DNA of 9,207 nucleotides, from positions 1 through 9,207 of the forward strand of contig JACPBN010000026.1 in assembly GCA_016180275.1 (NCBI GenBank), in the 5' to 3' direction. The notes under the pieces are model-generated. The model had not been told where the DNA came from. It made no database searches and saw only the letters and a program-made list of their open reading frames with translations. Shown here piece after piece: positions 1-6,595 of the stretch (the first letter of the stretch is position 1; every line of letters begins with the position of its first letter). Both the position numbers and the translations under genes were made by a program. The DNA is from Candidatus Woesearchaeota archaeon. GTDB lineage: Archaea; Nanobdellota; Nanobdellia; Woesearchaeales; UBA10200.

Positions 1-447
1 CTCAAACTCAAACAATTGTATCTCTCTGTGAAGCTTTAGCTCAAACTTTCCTATCTCAAAATCTTTGGCATTGCCATATATAAATATATCGATATCACTA
101 TCTGCATACCAGTCACTTCTTGAGAAGCTTCCAAAAATTATTACTACCCTTGCTTTTTCCAGAGATGCAAGATGCTCTAAAAATCCAGTATCCTGAAAAG
201 CATTTAGAGCAAACACCTTCTTGCTGTTTTTATAGTTTGGATGGCTCACATTGGATATAAAATAAGAAAATTTTCTGTGTGGCTTATTATGTATTATAAT
301 GTTATTTTTTAACAGCTTTTTTATCCAATGATTCGCTTGGGACCTGCTTATTTTTGCAGATCTGATTATATCCTCAAAATGCCAGTGCTTGCTTGGCTCA
401 TTAAAAAATAGTTCTTGTATTTGCGCTTCCTTGCTTGGCTGTCCCAT
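1..447 (-). CDS. wHTH-nucleotidyltransferase protein, 3' end cut by the window edge
   Basis: The frame reads open from an ATG at 447 to the left edge, giving 149 residues with no stop, so the C-terminus is missing. Residues about 10-65 look like a winged helix-turn-helix (helix ISRSQANHWIKKLLKNNII followed by a wing-like K/F/Y segment). Residues about 100-125 carry the polymerase-beta-type nucleotidyltransferase signature: VVIIFGSFSRS, then ADSDIDIFIYG. G106-S107 and the metal-binding pair D118/D120 match the hG[GS]...Dx[D] pattern. In the family this domain transfers a nucleotide to a protein or small molecule; stand-alone archaeal members include MNT antitoxins paired with HEPN toxins. A partner would lie beyond the left edge, so toxin-antitoxin membership is only inference. 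The start is fixed by the TATA box 29 nt upstream (leaderless) and by a palindrome that overlaps the start codon, which suggests the wHTH represses its own promoter. Confidence 0.87.
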   Translation of the reverse strand, partial: MGQPSKEAQIQELFFNEPSKHWHFEDIIRSAKISRSQANHWIKKLLKNNIIIHNKPHRKFSYFISNVSHPNYKNSKKVFALNAFQDTGFLEHLASLEKARVVIIFGSFSRSDWYADSDIDIFIYGNAKDFEIGKFELKLHREIQLFEFE

Positions 448-474
448 AATAGTATGGTTAAACCATACTATTAT
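446..474. promoter_or_regulatory. Perfect 29-bp palindrome (operator) over the nucleotidyltransferase start
   Basis: The arms ATAATAGTATGGTT (446-459) and AACCATACTATTAT (461-474) are exact reverse complements around a single central A at 460. The palindrome reaches from the TATA box into the start codon at 447-445, so a bound protein would block both TBP and the transcription start. A perfect 14-bp arm is far beyond chance. The gene product has an N-terminal winged helix, making autoregulation the simplest reading; this is inference. A hairpin at the 5' end of the mRNA is less likely if transcription starts near 447-450. Confidence 0.8.
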
Positions 475-480
475 TTAAAT
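472..480 (-). promoter_or_regulatory. TATA box of the nucleotidyltransferase gene
   Basis: On the minus strand the bases read ATTTAAATA, a good archaeal TATA element. Its centre lies about 29 nt before the ATG at 447, which predicts a leaderless or nearly leaderless transcript. It overlaps the right arm of the palindrome by three bases. Confidence 0.6.
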
Positions 481-575
481 GTATCTGTCTTTAAATTGTT
501 TTGCGTAAATTTGATGTTATATTAGTATTAGATAGCCATAAACATTATGATGGCACCATGATGAAATTTGGGTAT

Positions 576-607
576 AAAAAAAGCAGAGTTATTATGGGAG
601 CTAAAAA
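576..607 (-). terminator. Possible T-tract terminator after the signal peptidase unit
   Basis: Read on the minus strand just after the 134-residue gene, there is a T5 run (607-603) and then a T7 run (582-576). Archaeal RNA polymerase terminates at such T-tracts without a required hairpin. The position between two co-directional genes, before the promoter at 472-480, fits. No strong stem is seen. Confidence 0.35.
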
Positions 608-630
608 GGAAAGTAAGTGTTAGCTAGTTG

Positions 631-1035
631 TTATAAGAGTTGTTCTAGCTTTGATATAGGCTTTTTAGATATCATTGATCTAGGATCATAAACAATTTCA
701 ACTCTTTTAAAATCAATTGGCTTTGTGCTTATGTATCTGCGGGGGATTTGTGGAGTTTGGTCATATTCTGTATCACGATTAAAAACATCTGCATAAGTCT
801 TTATACGAAATTCTTCTGGATCTGAACTCATGACTCTGACAACTAAATCATGTGATCCATATTCATTCCTTCCATTATCAACCCATTGTTTAAATAATCT
901 TAATGTGAACCCTAAACCAGTTCTTGACAATTCTGTATCTGTCCATTCAGACCCTAGTTTAACTTCTTCAGTTATTTCATAGAGTTTATATTCCGTAACA
1001 GACATAGAACGGTAGTATGATTTTTCTTCTGCCAT
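631..1035 (-). CDS. Unknown 134-residue protein downstream of signal peptidase
   Basis: I do not recognise this protein. It is soluble-looking, with no signal peptide or membrane segment, and of mixed charge with many aromatic, Asp/Glu and Arg residues. Short strand-like stretches (GFTLRLFKQWV, SHDLVVRVMS, RVEIVYD) suggest a small alpha/beta fold. It has no Cys and no metal-binding cluster. The ATG at 1035 lies only 5 nt after the stop of the signal peptidase gene, so the two are almost certainly co-transcribed; no clear Shine-Dalgarno precedes it, so translation may be coupled to the upstream gene. Length, sensible codons and operon position support a real gene. A link to protein export is suggested only by the neighbour. 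Confidence 0.75.
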   Translation of the reverse strand: MAEEKSYYRSMSVTEYKLYEITEEVKLGSEWTDTELSRTGLGFTLRLFKQWVDNGRNEYGSHDLVVRVMSSDPEEFRIKTYADVFNRDTEYDQTPQIPRRYISTKPIDFKRVEIVYDPRSMISKKPISKLEQLL

Positions 1036-1040
1036 CTTTA

Positions 1041-1598
1041 CTAATATATAACCCCAACAACAACGCCCTCAATCTGTGAAAACCTGATCTTGCCAGGATC
1101 TTCTTTTGCAAGATTATCTCCTTTGACTCTTACAAACCACCCGTCATTATCCTGGCCAACTTCAATTACTCTATGAATTATCAAACCATCTGCATACTCA
1201 GAATGATAACTGATTATATCTCCTACTTTAACATCTTCAGTTGTTTTAGGCTTAAGCTCAATTGAATTGCTTTCAGCATCAATTACAGGATCCATGCTGT
1301 TTGTGTCAGTAAATCTTGCCCAGGATGCATCTTTAATATCCAGTATAATCTTATCTTTCAGAACATGAATCTGGCTTTCCTTAACATGATCACCGGGAGA
1401 GCTTTTTTCATTGTTATAATCACTTTTAACATTTTCACTGCCAGCAGGCTTATTCTCTGCCTCAAGTATCTCAAATGTCTTTGGCTGTGAATAATTGCTA
1501 GCAACCTCACTATAAACACTGCTGGCCAGCCATCCAACTAGGAATATTATTAAGAACACAAATACGCTTCTTTTTCCACCAAAACCCTGCTTTCTCAT
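1041..1598 (-). CDS. Signal peptidase I, archaeal type (S26B family)
   Basis: This membrane-anchored serine protease cleaves signal peptides from Sec-exported proteins on the outer face of the membrane. Residues 1-10 are basic and 11-29 form one hydrophobic segment, giving an N-in anchor. The catalytic region starts at about residue 88: TNSMDPVID contains the nucleophile S101, LIIHRVIEV holds H142 in the place of the bacterial Lys, and the GDN motif holds D161, with D167 a second candidate acid. This Ser-His-Asp set is the archaeal/ER Sec11-like arrangement. Between anchor and S101 lies a hydrophilic linker of about 70 residues (Ser, Glu, Asn and Lys rich), longer than I would expect for the family. 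At 185 residues the enzyme is otherwise compact and complete. A TATA box 26 nt upstream of the ATG predicts a leaderless message shared with the 134-residue gene. Confidence 0.92.
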   Translation of the reverse strand: MRKQGFGGKRSVFVFLIIFLVGWLASSVYSEVASNYSQPKTFEILEAENKPAGSENVKSDYNNEKSSPGDHVKESQIHVLKDKIILDIKDASWARFTDTNSMDPVIDAESNSIELKPKTTEDVKVGDIISYHSEYADGLIIHRVIEVGQDNDGWFVRVKGDNLAKEDPGKIRFSQIEGVVVGVIY

Positions 1599-1620
1599 AG
1601 GTAATTAGAATAAGAACTAG

Positions 1621-1628
1621 TATATAAA
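1621..1628 (-). promoter_or_regulatory. TATA box of the signal peptidase gene
   Basis: The minus strand reads TTTATATA, the archaeal consensus, with A-rich bases (AAAAGA) just upstream as a weak BRE. The centre is about 26 nt before the ATG at 1598, so transcription should start at or next to the start codon. Confidence 0.75.
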
Positions 1629-1713
1629 TCTTTTGGTTTTGTAGTTACTCATAAGTAGTTAATATGCTCTATGTATGATTGTGGTAACTGTAAAGCTTAG
1701 ACGATAAAAGTCA

Positions 1714-1906
1714 AGGCGGAAGCTGCCAGCGAGCACTAAAAGGCAAACACAATAAGTTGTGTCTCCTATACACTAGGTTCAGTCGCTTGCTCGGTTGCTT
1801 AGAACTTCTTTGTGACGAGTTAACTTGCTTACTTGCTCGTTACCGCCCGACCCTACTTAGCTTGGTAAATGGATTTGTGCTCGCTAAAAAAGGGCAGCCT
1901 CCGCCT
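1714..1906 (-). ncRNA. GC-rich inverted-repeat element, structured RNA or MITE-like insertion
   Basis: The left arm (1714-1736: AGGCGGAAGCTGCC then AGCGAGCAC) pairs with the right arm (1877-1885 GTGCTCGCT and 1893-1906 GGCAGCCTCCGCCT). The 9-bp part is exact. The 14-bp part has one mismatch in DNA, which becomes a G-U pair only if the minus strand is transcribed. A 7-nt bulge (CUUUUUU, 1886-1892) separates the two helices on one side. The 140-nt interior contains a 6-bp hairpin (ACACAA-TAAG-TTGTGT, 1747-1762) and repeated TTGCT units. The region is clearly richer in G and C than its surroundings, which in an AT-rich genome is typical of structured RNA. I do not recognise RNase P, SRP or tRNA signatures. 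The alternative is a small non-autonomous transposable element with terminal inverted repeats; I see no target duplication. Confidence 0.4.
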
Positions 1907-2890
1907 CCTGTTTTTGCCATTGACTCTATATTGTGTAGCAGCAGCAACAAGCTGATTGTCTGTTTTAAGGTCCCTGTTAAATCTGCACTTAACTTCTTTA
2001 AGTGCTTTCTCTTCCGTAAATCCGTTTATTACACAATGCATGGTTCTTCTTAGCATTATATTTATGCACCCTAGGTATGCATTGACCCAATATGTTTTAA
2101 ATAGCCAAGATGAATTATATATTGGAATTCCTTCTCTTAAGCCAGGAAATGTTGTTATATGGCCATTTGTTTCATTTGCATTGTTAATTGCAGCATAAAC
2201 CAATCCAGGCAACCTAGGCAAAAGTTCATGGTACACAAAATTAAGTGTAAGCCTGTTTGCAGTACCATACTCTTTTTTGGAATCTCGTGCTAATCTATTA
2301 TAATTTTCGGTTCCACTCTCAAATATTTGCCTGTTGCCTTCTCTCCAAATTTTTCCCAATACTCTTCTTACTCTATCTTTTCTTAGCCCCCAGGGCAATA
2401 TTTCTATCTTTTTGGGTAAGTATTCTATGGCTAATCTCTCAGCTAATGCATAGAAATCGCTAAACTGTGCAATAAAATTTTGATATGCAATTTTTTTCGG
2501 TAATGCACCCTCTAGAGTTTGAAGGGTATTTGCAGATATCTGGACATTTTCATGACTTAATATAACACTAGAATCTATTTTAGTTTCTCCTTCTATTAAA
2601 CTGTCAATAGCTCTCTTAAGCCTTCGGTTTCTTCTTCTTAATTGTGGTGCATTATTAATCTCATCTACAATATCTTCTAAAAAAACCATGGATCCCCTAA
2701 AAGCTTTCTCTAGGCATTCCATAGATCTGTCACTATTACTGCCATTAAAATCAAAAAAAGAACTGTCAACAAATACTAAATCTACCTTATCAGGCACTTT
2801 ATCTAATCTCTCTCTCCGAGTGTTATACCCAACAACATATAACTTTAATGGTGTTGAGCCTTCTCTTTCTAATACTAAATCCAGTGCCAT
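1853..2890 (-). CDS. Large PIN-like protein, C-terminus apparently altered
   Basis: This 345-residue protein is of uncertain identity. Near the N-terminus, DLVFVDSSFFDF (D42) followed by a helix and VFLEDIVDEIN (E77) resembles the first half of a PIN ribonuclease domain. Near the C-terminus, NRDLKTDNQLVAAATQY (D306, D311) resembles the PIN helix with the third acidic residue. In PIN proteins this is followed by a hydrophobic strand and a final acidic residue; here it is replaced by a run of Arg and a polar tail (residues 327-345), which is encoded by the right arm of the inverted-repeat element. The central 200 residues are helical, basic and unfamiliar, a large insertion for a PIN fold. The ATG at 2890 is the only start after an in-frame stop and has a purine-rich GGGGAAGTGA sequence upstream. 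The gene lies 115 nt downstream of ileS. Reading frame is likely real; nuclease activity is doubtful. Confidence 0.65.
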   Translation of the reverse strand: MALDLVLEREGSTPLKLYVVGYNTRRERLDKVPDKVDLVFVDSSFFDFNGSNSDRSMECLEKAFRGSMVFLEDIVDEINNAPQLRRRNRRLKRAIDSLIEGETKIDSSVILSHENVQISANTLQTLEGALPKKIAYQNFIAQFSDFYALAERLAIEYLPKKIEILPWGLRKDRVRRVLGKIWREGNRQIFESGTENYNRLARDSKKEYGTANRLTLNFVYHELLPRLPGLVYAAINNANETNGHITTFPGLREGIPIYNSSWLFKTYWVNAYLGCINIMLRRTMHCVINGFTEEKALKEVKCRFNRDLKTDNQLVAAATQYRVNGKNRRRRLPFFSEHKSIYQAK

Positions 2891-2937
2891 TAAATTTTCA
2901 CTTCCCCTTCATACATTTCTATTATGAAATTTTTCAT
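2890..2937 (-). other. Possible 15-codon upstream ORF coupled to the PIN-like gene
   Basis: An ATG at 2937 opens a frame encoding MKNFIIEMYEGEVKI whose TAA overlaps the ATG of the 345-residue gene by one base (TAATG). Such overlap often couples translation. The frame contains the purine-rich stretch that could serve as the ribosome binding site of the main gene, so it may be incidental. No family is recognisable at this length. Confidence 0.22.
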
Positions 2938-2952
2938 TATCAAAAACCTGTA

Positions 2953-2961
2953 TAATTTAAA
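2953..2961 (-). promoter_or_regulatory. Candidate TATA box of the PIN-like gene
   Basis: The minus strand reads TTTAAATTA. With a start about 26 nt downstream, transcription would begin near 2931, leaving a leader of about 40 nt that carries a purine-rich ribosome-binding-like sequence. This differs from the leaderless pattern of the neighbouring genes. Confidence 0.4.
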
Positions 2962-3005
2962 AATCTGATGACACATTTAAAAGAATCAGCACTTTTTCTG
3001 GCAGA

Positions 3006-6000
3006 TCAGACCTTCTCAAACCCAACTTCAAAGCTCTTGTCTTTGATCTTCTCAACACTGACAACGCTTAACTTTTTTGCAGCGCCTGCATTTGTAATCT
3101 TAATATGCGCAGCACCGCACTTCTTGGCAATTGCTTCCTGCCATAAAGAAAGCATCTTAACATCATCCTCATCCAAAATCTTGATGTGCAAAATAATTGA
3201 ATCCATTTTATTCAATCCTGCTTTCTTACGGAGTGCCTGGACTTTTCTCATTATCTCTCTGGCAAATCCTTCTGCCTCAAGCGCATCATTCAGCTCTTTA
3301 TTCAGATACACATACCCAAATCTAAAATCAGCTTCCTGAAACTGCTTAGGCGCTTCTCTGTTTATGTGCAGATGATTTTTAGTAATGGAAACTTTTTCAT
3401 TATCAACCTTTAAATTATAGCTTCCGTTCTTCTCAATATGCGCAAGTAAGCCATCTCCGGATACAGTTGCCAGCTGCGCAATTATTTTAGGCGCCTTATT
3501 TCCAAATTCCTGCCCGAGCTTTGCGAAATCTGTTTTTACCAGTAATTTGACTTTATCGAACTTACTTACAACCTTAACCTTCTTGACATTTGCCTGCACA
3601 AGCAAAACTTTCTCGAACTCTTCTATTGCAGCAATAGCATCTTGATTATTAGTTTCAACAATCATCTCCTGCAATGGCCATTTCAGGCTTAGCTGAATCT
3701 TTTCGCGCGTATTAGCTGCAACCTGCAGTATATTCTTAATGATTTCAATATTTTTCTCCAGCTTTGGATGTATTTTTTTGTCATCATGCTTTGGCCACTT
3801 AAAGAGATGCACACTTTCTTCTTTCATGCCAAATTCGTCTCGCAAGTTCAGATATATTTTCTCGCACAAAAATGGGCAGACAATTGAGAACATCTTTACT
3901 GTCTCAAAAAACACATTATACAAAGTATACAATACTATCTTTCTTTCTTCATCATTTCCCTGCGAAGCCTTGTCCCTAACCATCTGTATGTAAGTCCTAG
4001 ATAACTCTAAAAACACTTCTTCAACTAGGGCAGGGACTTCGTTGATCAAATACTTGTCCATTCTCTCTGTAATATTTTTTACTGCGCTGTTTAACTTTGA
4101 TAATATATATTTCTCCTCCAGATCAAGCTGCTCAATATCATAAATAAGCTTTGTAGGATTAATCTCTAACTCAGCTGCCGTCTCAATCAAGAAATTCTGC
4201 AGATTCCAAATTATTATGAGGTTCTTATGTTTCAGCTTCATGTCCTCAAAATTATAATTCAGGTCAATGCCTGGATTAGCTCCGCCAATAGCATAATACC
4301 TAAAAGTATCTGCTCCATACTTATCAATTACTTCATAAGGTGAAATAACATTGCCTAAAGATTTTGACATCTTTCTGCCAAGTGCATCCTGCACAAAACC
4401 ATGCATATATACATTTTTAAAACTTGGTCTCTGTAATGCAAGTATTGAACAGACCATCAGCACATTAAACCAGCCGCGTATCTGGTCTTTGCCTTCAATT
4501 ATAAAATCAGCAGGATACAATTTCTCAAATAATTCTTTATTGTGAGGATAACCAAGTGCAGTCCATGATAGGCATCCGGGATCTATCCATACGTCCATGA
4601 CATCAGGAATCTTCTTTAGCTTATTTCCACATTCACACGGAAATGAAACAGCATCTATCCAAGGCTTGTGCAGATGTTTTAATTCACCCTTGTGCAGCCC
4701 GCCTCTGCGTTCAATTTCTTCTCTTGTAACTGCAACTTCAAATCTTCCGCATAGATCACATCTCCACACAGGCAAAGGAGTTCCCCAGAAACGCTGTTTA
4801 GTTATGCTATTGTCTCGCAAATTATGCAGCCAGGAATCAAATGCATTAAATCCTGCATGAGGCACCCAGGTTATCTCATTATTTGCATTGATCATATTTG
4901 CCTTAAGATCTTCAACCTTAAAGAACCATTGCTTTGTTGTCCTGAATATTGCAGGCTTATGGCATCTCCAGCAGTGAGGATATTCATGCTCAACATCGCT
5001 TTTTGCAAATATCATAGGCTCAAGAATTTTTATGATTTTGTCAGTATCTTTTTTAGCATTCAATCCGGCAAGTATACTCATCTCCTCTGGATAATATCCC
5101 CTTTCATCTAAATTACTAAATGGAGGAATTCCATAACGATGGCAGACTTCATAATCCTGTGGTCCGCATCCAGGTGCAGTATGGACTAAGCCTGTTCCTG
5201 CGCTAGTATCAACATACTCAGCACTAAGTAATACTGTGTGTGTTTTATCACTTATCTTCTCATATTTATCATAGTGGTCCTTAAAATCATTGTATAGTGG
5301 ATGCTTATACTTCAATCCCTCTAACTTATGGCCTTTGAATTCATCTATTATCTTAAACTTTTTCTCAGCCATTGCAGAAATTACGACATTGGCTAGTGGC
5401 TTTGCGACTATCCAAATTTCTGTGTTATACATATTTTTATTATTTTCATCTCCGTCCATATAAACTTCTGCTTTGACATAATCTATTTCAGGATTGGCCA
5501 TAACTCCCAAATTATATACTATTGTCCATGGCGTTGTTGTCCAAATTAACAGGTATTCATTATTCTCTCCAATTACCGGAAACTTCATAAAAATGCTTTT
5601 ATCAACTACATTCTCATACTCTAATTCATGCTTTGCCAACGCGCTCTCACAATGGGCGCACCAGGTTATTGTTCTCTCGCCTTCATACAATCTTCCCTGC
5701 TCATGAACTTTTTTTATCAGCCACCAGATTGCTTCTATACTGTCCTCAGTAATTGGCATATAAACATTTTCATAATCAAGCCATGCGCCTAATCTGGTAA
5801 AATCAATATTCATTTTATGCAGATTTTCAATTGAAAAATTCCTGCATTCTTCAATAAATTTATCTACTCCAAATTTCACTATATCCTCTTTAGTATGCAG
5901 CTTGAACTTTTCCTGCACTTTGTGTTCGATAGGAAGTCCATGCATGTCATAACATGCCCTGTCATACACATCAAAGCCGCACATTCTCTTATATCGCAGC

Positions 6001-6251
6001 ACCATATCCTTCATGCTTTTGTTCCACGCTGTGCCTAAATGCACACTGCCAGAAGTATACGGCGGCCCGTCTAAGAAATAGAATTTATTGCTGTTTTTAT
6101 CAGTTTTATTTGCATTATCTGTCTTATCTGTATTACTCCTGTCTTTATTTTTCTCATTTGCCTGCCTGTTCCTTTCATTTATTTTCTCGCGAATCTTATG
6201 CTTCTCCCAGAAAGCAAGCACTTCTTCTTCAGTTGTTTTAAAGTCATACAT
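3006..6251 (-). CDS. ileS: Isoleucyl-tRNA synthetase (class Ia)
   Basis: This cytosolic enzyme charges tRNA-Ile with isoleucine using ATP and hydrolyses mischarged valine. Numbering from a GTG at 6260, the HIGH motif is GSVHLGTAWN (H74-L75-G76) and KMSKS is at 630-634. The CP1 editing domain shows the threonine-rich IWTTTPWT (about 239-246) and GTGLVHTAPGCGPQDYE (about 355-371, with D369 the conserved editing acid). Cys pairs at 201/204, 430/433, 501/504 and 542/544 look like zinc ligands. An anticodon-binding helical domain and a C-terminal extension of the archaeal/eukaryotic type complete the 1084-residue frame, a normal length. I prefer the ATG at 6251 over the GTG at 6260 because a GTGAT ribosome-binding-like sequence precedes it; this removes three residues. 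An Asn/Lys/Asp/Thr-rich run of about 30 residues (28-59) is inserted just before the catalytic GPPY segment. Confidence 0.97.
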   Translation of the reverse strand: MYDFKTTEEEVLAFWEKHKIREKINERNRQANEKNKDRSNTDKTDNANKTDKNSNKFYFLDGPPYTSGSVHLGTAWNKSMKDMVLRYKRMCGFDVYDRACYDMHGLPIEHKVQEKFKLHTKEDIVKFGVDKFIEECRNFSIENLHKMNIDFTRLGAWLDYENVYMPITEDSIEAIWWLIKKVHEQGRLYEGERTITWCAHCESALAKHELEYENVVDKSIFMKFPVIGENNEYLLIWTTTPWTIVYNLGVMANPEIDYVKAEVYMDGDENNKNMYNTEIWIVAKPLANVVISAMAEKKFKIIDEFKGHKLEGLKYKHPLYNDFKDHYDKYEKISDKTHTVLLSAEYVDTSAGTGLVHTAPGCGPQDYEVCHRYGIPPFSNLDERGYYPEEMSILAGLNAKKDTDKIIKILEPMIFAKSDVEHEYPHCWRCHKPAIFRTTKQWFFKVEDLKANMINANNEITWVPHAGFNAFDSWLHNLRDNSITKQRFWGTPLPVWRCDLCGRFEVAVTREEIERRGGLHKGELKHLHKPWIDAVSFPCECGNKLKKIPDVMDVWIDPGCLSWTALGYPHNKELFEKLYPADFIIEGKDQIRGWFNVLMVCSILALQRPSFKNVYMHGFVQDALGRKMSKSLGNVISPYEVIDKYGADTFRYYAIGGANPGIDLNYNFEDMKLKHKNLIIIWNLQNFLIETAAELEINPTKLIYDIEQLDLEEKYILSKLNSAVKNITERMDKYLINEVPALVEEVFLELSRTYIQMVRDKASQGNDEERKIVLYTLYNVFFETVKMFSIVCPFLCEKIYLNLRDEFGMKEESVHLFKWPKHDDKKIHPKLEKNIEIIKNILQVAANTREKIQLSLKWPLQEMIVETNNQDAIAAIEEFEKVLLVQANVKKVKVVSKFDKVKLLVKTDFAKLGQEFGNKAPKIIAQLATVSGDGLLAHIEKNGSYNLKVDNEKVSITKNHLHINREAPKQFQEADFRFGYVYLNKELNDALEAEGFAREIMRKVQALRKKAGLNKMDSIILHIKILDEDDVKMLSLWQEAIAKKCGAAHIKITNAGAAKKLSVVSVEKIKDKSFEVGFEKV

Positions 6252-6303
6252 AGTAATCACATTATTATTAAATTAAGATTCAAACTCTACTTAGGATACT
6301 GCA

Positions 6304-6315
6304 TTTTTATAAAAA
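6304..6315 (-). promoter_or_regulatory. Candidate TATA box of ileS
   Basis: The self-complementary TTTTTATAAAAA has its centre at about 6309. Initiation about 26 nt downstream gives a leader of roughly 30 nt before the ATG at 6251. A second AT-rich candidate (TTAATTTAATAA, about 6264-6276) is too close to either start codon. Confidence 0.45.
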
Positions 6316-6380
6316 TGTTATGGTCGATAGAACCGATTTTATTATCTTTACCCTAATCTGGCTTGGCAAACTTGAATATT

Positions 6381-6592
6381 TCATCTCCTATACGCATACG
6401 CATCATCATGATGCCCAAAAAAGAAAAAAGTCACAGTTTTCGTATTTTCTTCAATCACAAATTTGAGAACAAACTTTTCATTATATGCACTCTTCTTTCT
6501 CCTGCTAGATCATGCATCAATGGCTTATAATGGCAGGGATTTTCAATAATCTCTTTCATCTTTTTTCTTAATGCTTCTTTAAGGATAGGATT
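6381..6592 (-). pseudogene. RelE-family toxin (mRNA interferase) pseudogene
   Basis: RelE toxins cut mRNA on the ribosome and are held in check by a co-encoded antitoxin. Reading from 6592 downward, one frame gives NPILKEALRKKMKEIIENP, CHYKPLMHDLAGERRVHIM and KS, then runs into a TGA at 6457-6455. One frame over, from 6473 to the TGA at 6383-6381, the homology resumes with FVLKFVIEENTKTV, an aromatic strand, and GHHDDAYAYRR. Joined, these match the RelE core order: helix, hyK-L, G-RRVHI, strand FVLxF, HHD-AY. The break is at AGTTTG, where one extra T restores the frame. The N-terminal strand and start codon are also missing; tandem stops TGA TAA lie just before 6592. Double damage argues for real decay rather than a sequencing slip, though the T-run indel alone could be an error. 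No antitoxin gene is evident next to it. Confidence 0.82.
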
Positions 6593-6595
6593 TTA

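Noticed and set aside
548..564. Inverted repeat ATGATGG-CA-CCATGAT
   Set aside because: It is short and imperfect, with no relation to a start codon or TATA box.
558..623. A 21-codon plus-strand frame (MMKFGYKKSRVIM..) between two minus-strand genes
   Set aside because: It is short, Lys-rich in A-rich DNA, has no clear promoter or ribosome binding site and overlaps the likely T-tract terminator of the opposite strand.
1714..1906. Integron attC site, CRISPR repeat, tRNA, RNase P or SRP RNA in the inverted-repeat element
   Set aside because: No GTTRRRY core, no regular spacer pattern, no cloverleaf with T-arm, and none of the conserved RNase P or SRP motifs are visible.
1757..2198. Plus-strand open frames opposite the PIN-like gene
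   Set aside because: They are Cys/Leu/Ser-rich shadows of the minus-strand coding frame, without family features.
2968..3339. Plus-strand frame of 123 codons
   Set aside because: It lies opposite the C-terminus of IleRS and has the Ser/Phe/Leu composition typical of antisense frames.
6252..6260. GTG start of ileS at 6260
   Set aside because: An ATG lies nine bases downstream with a GTGAT sequence just before it; the three extra residues have no support. It cannot be excluded.
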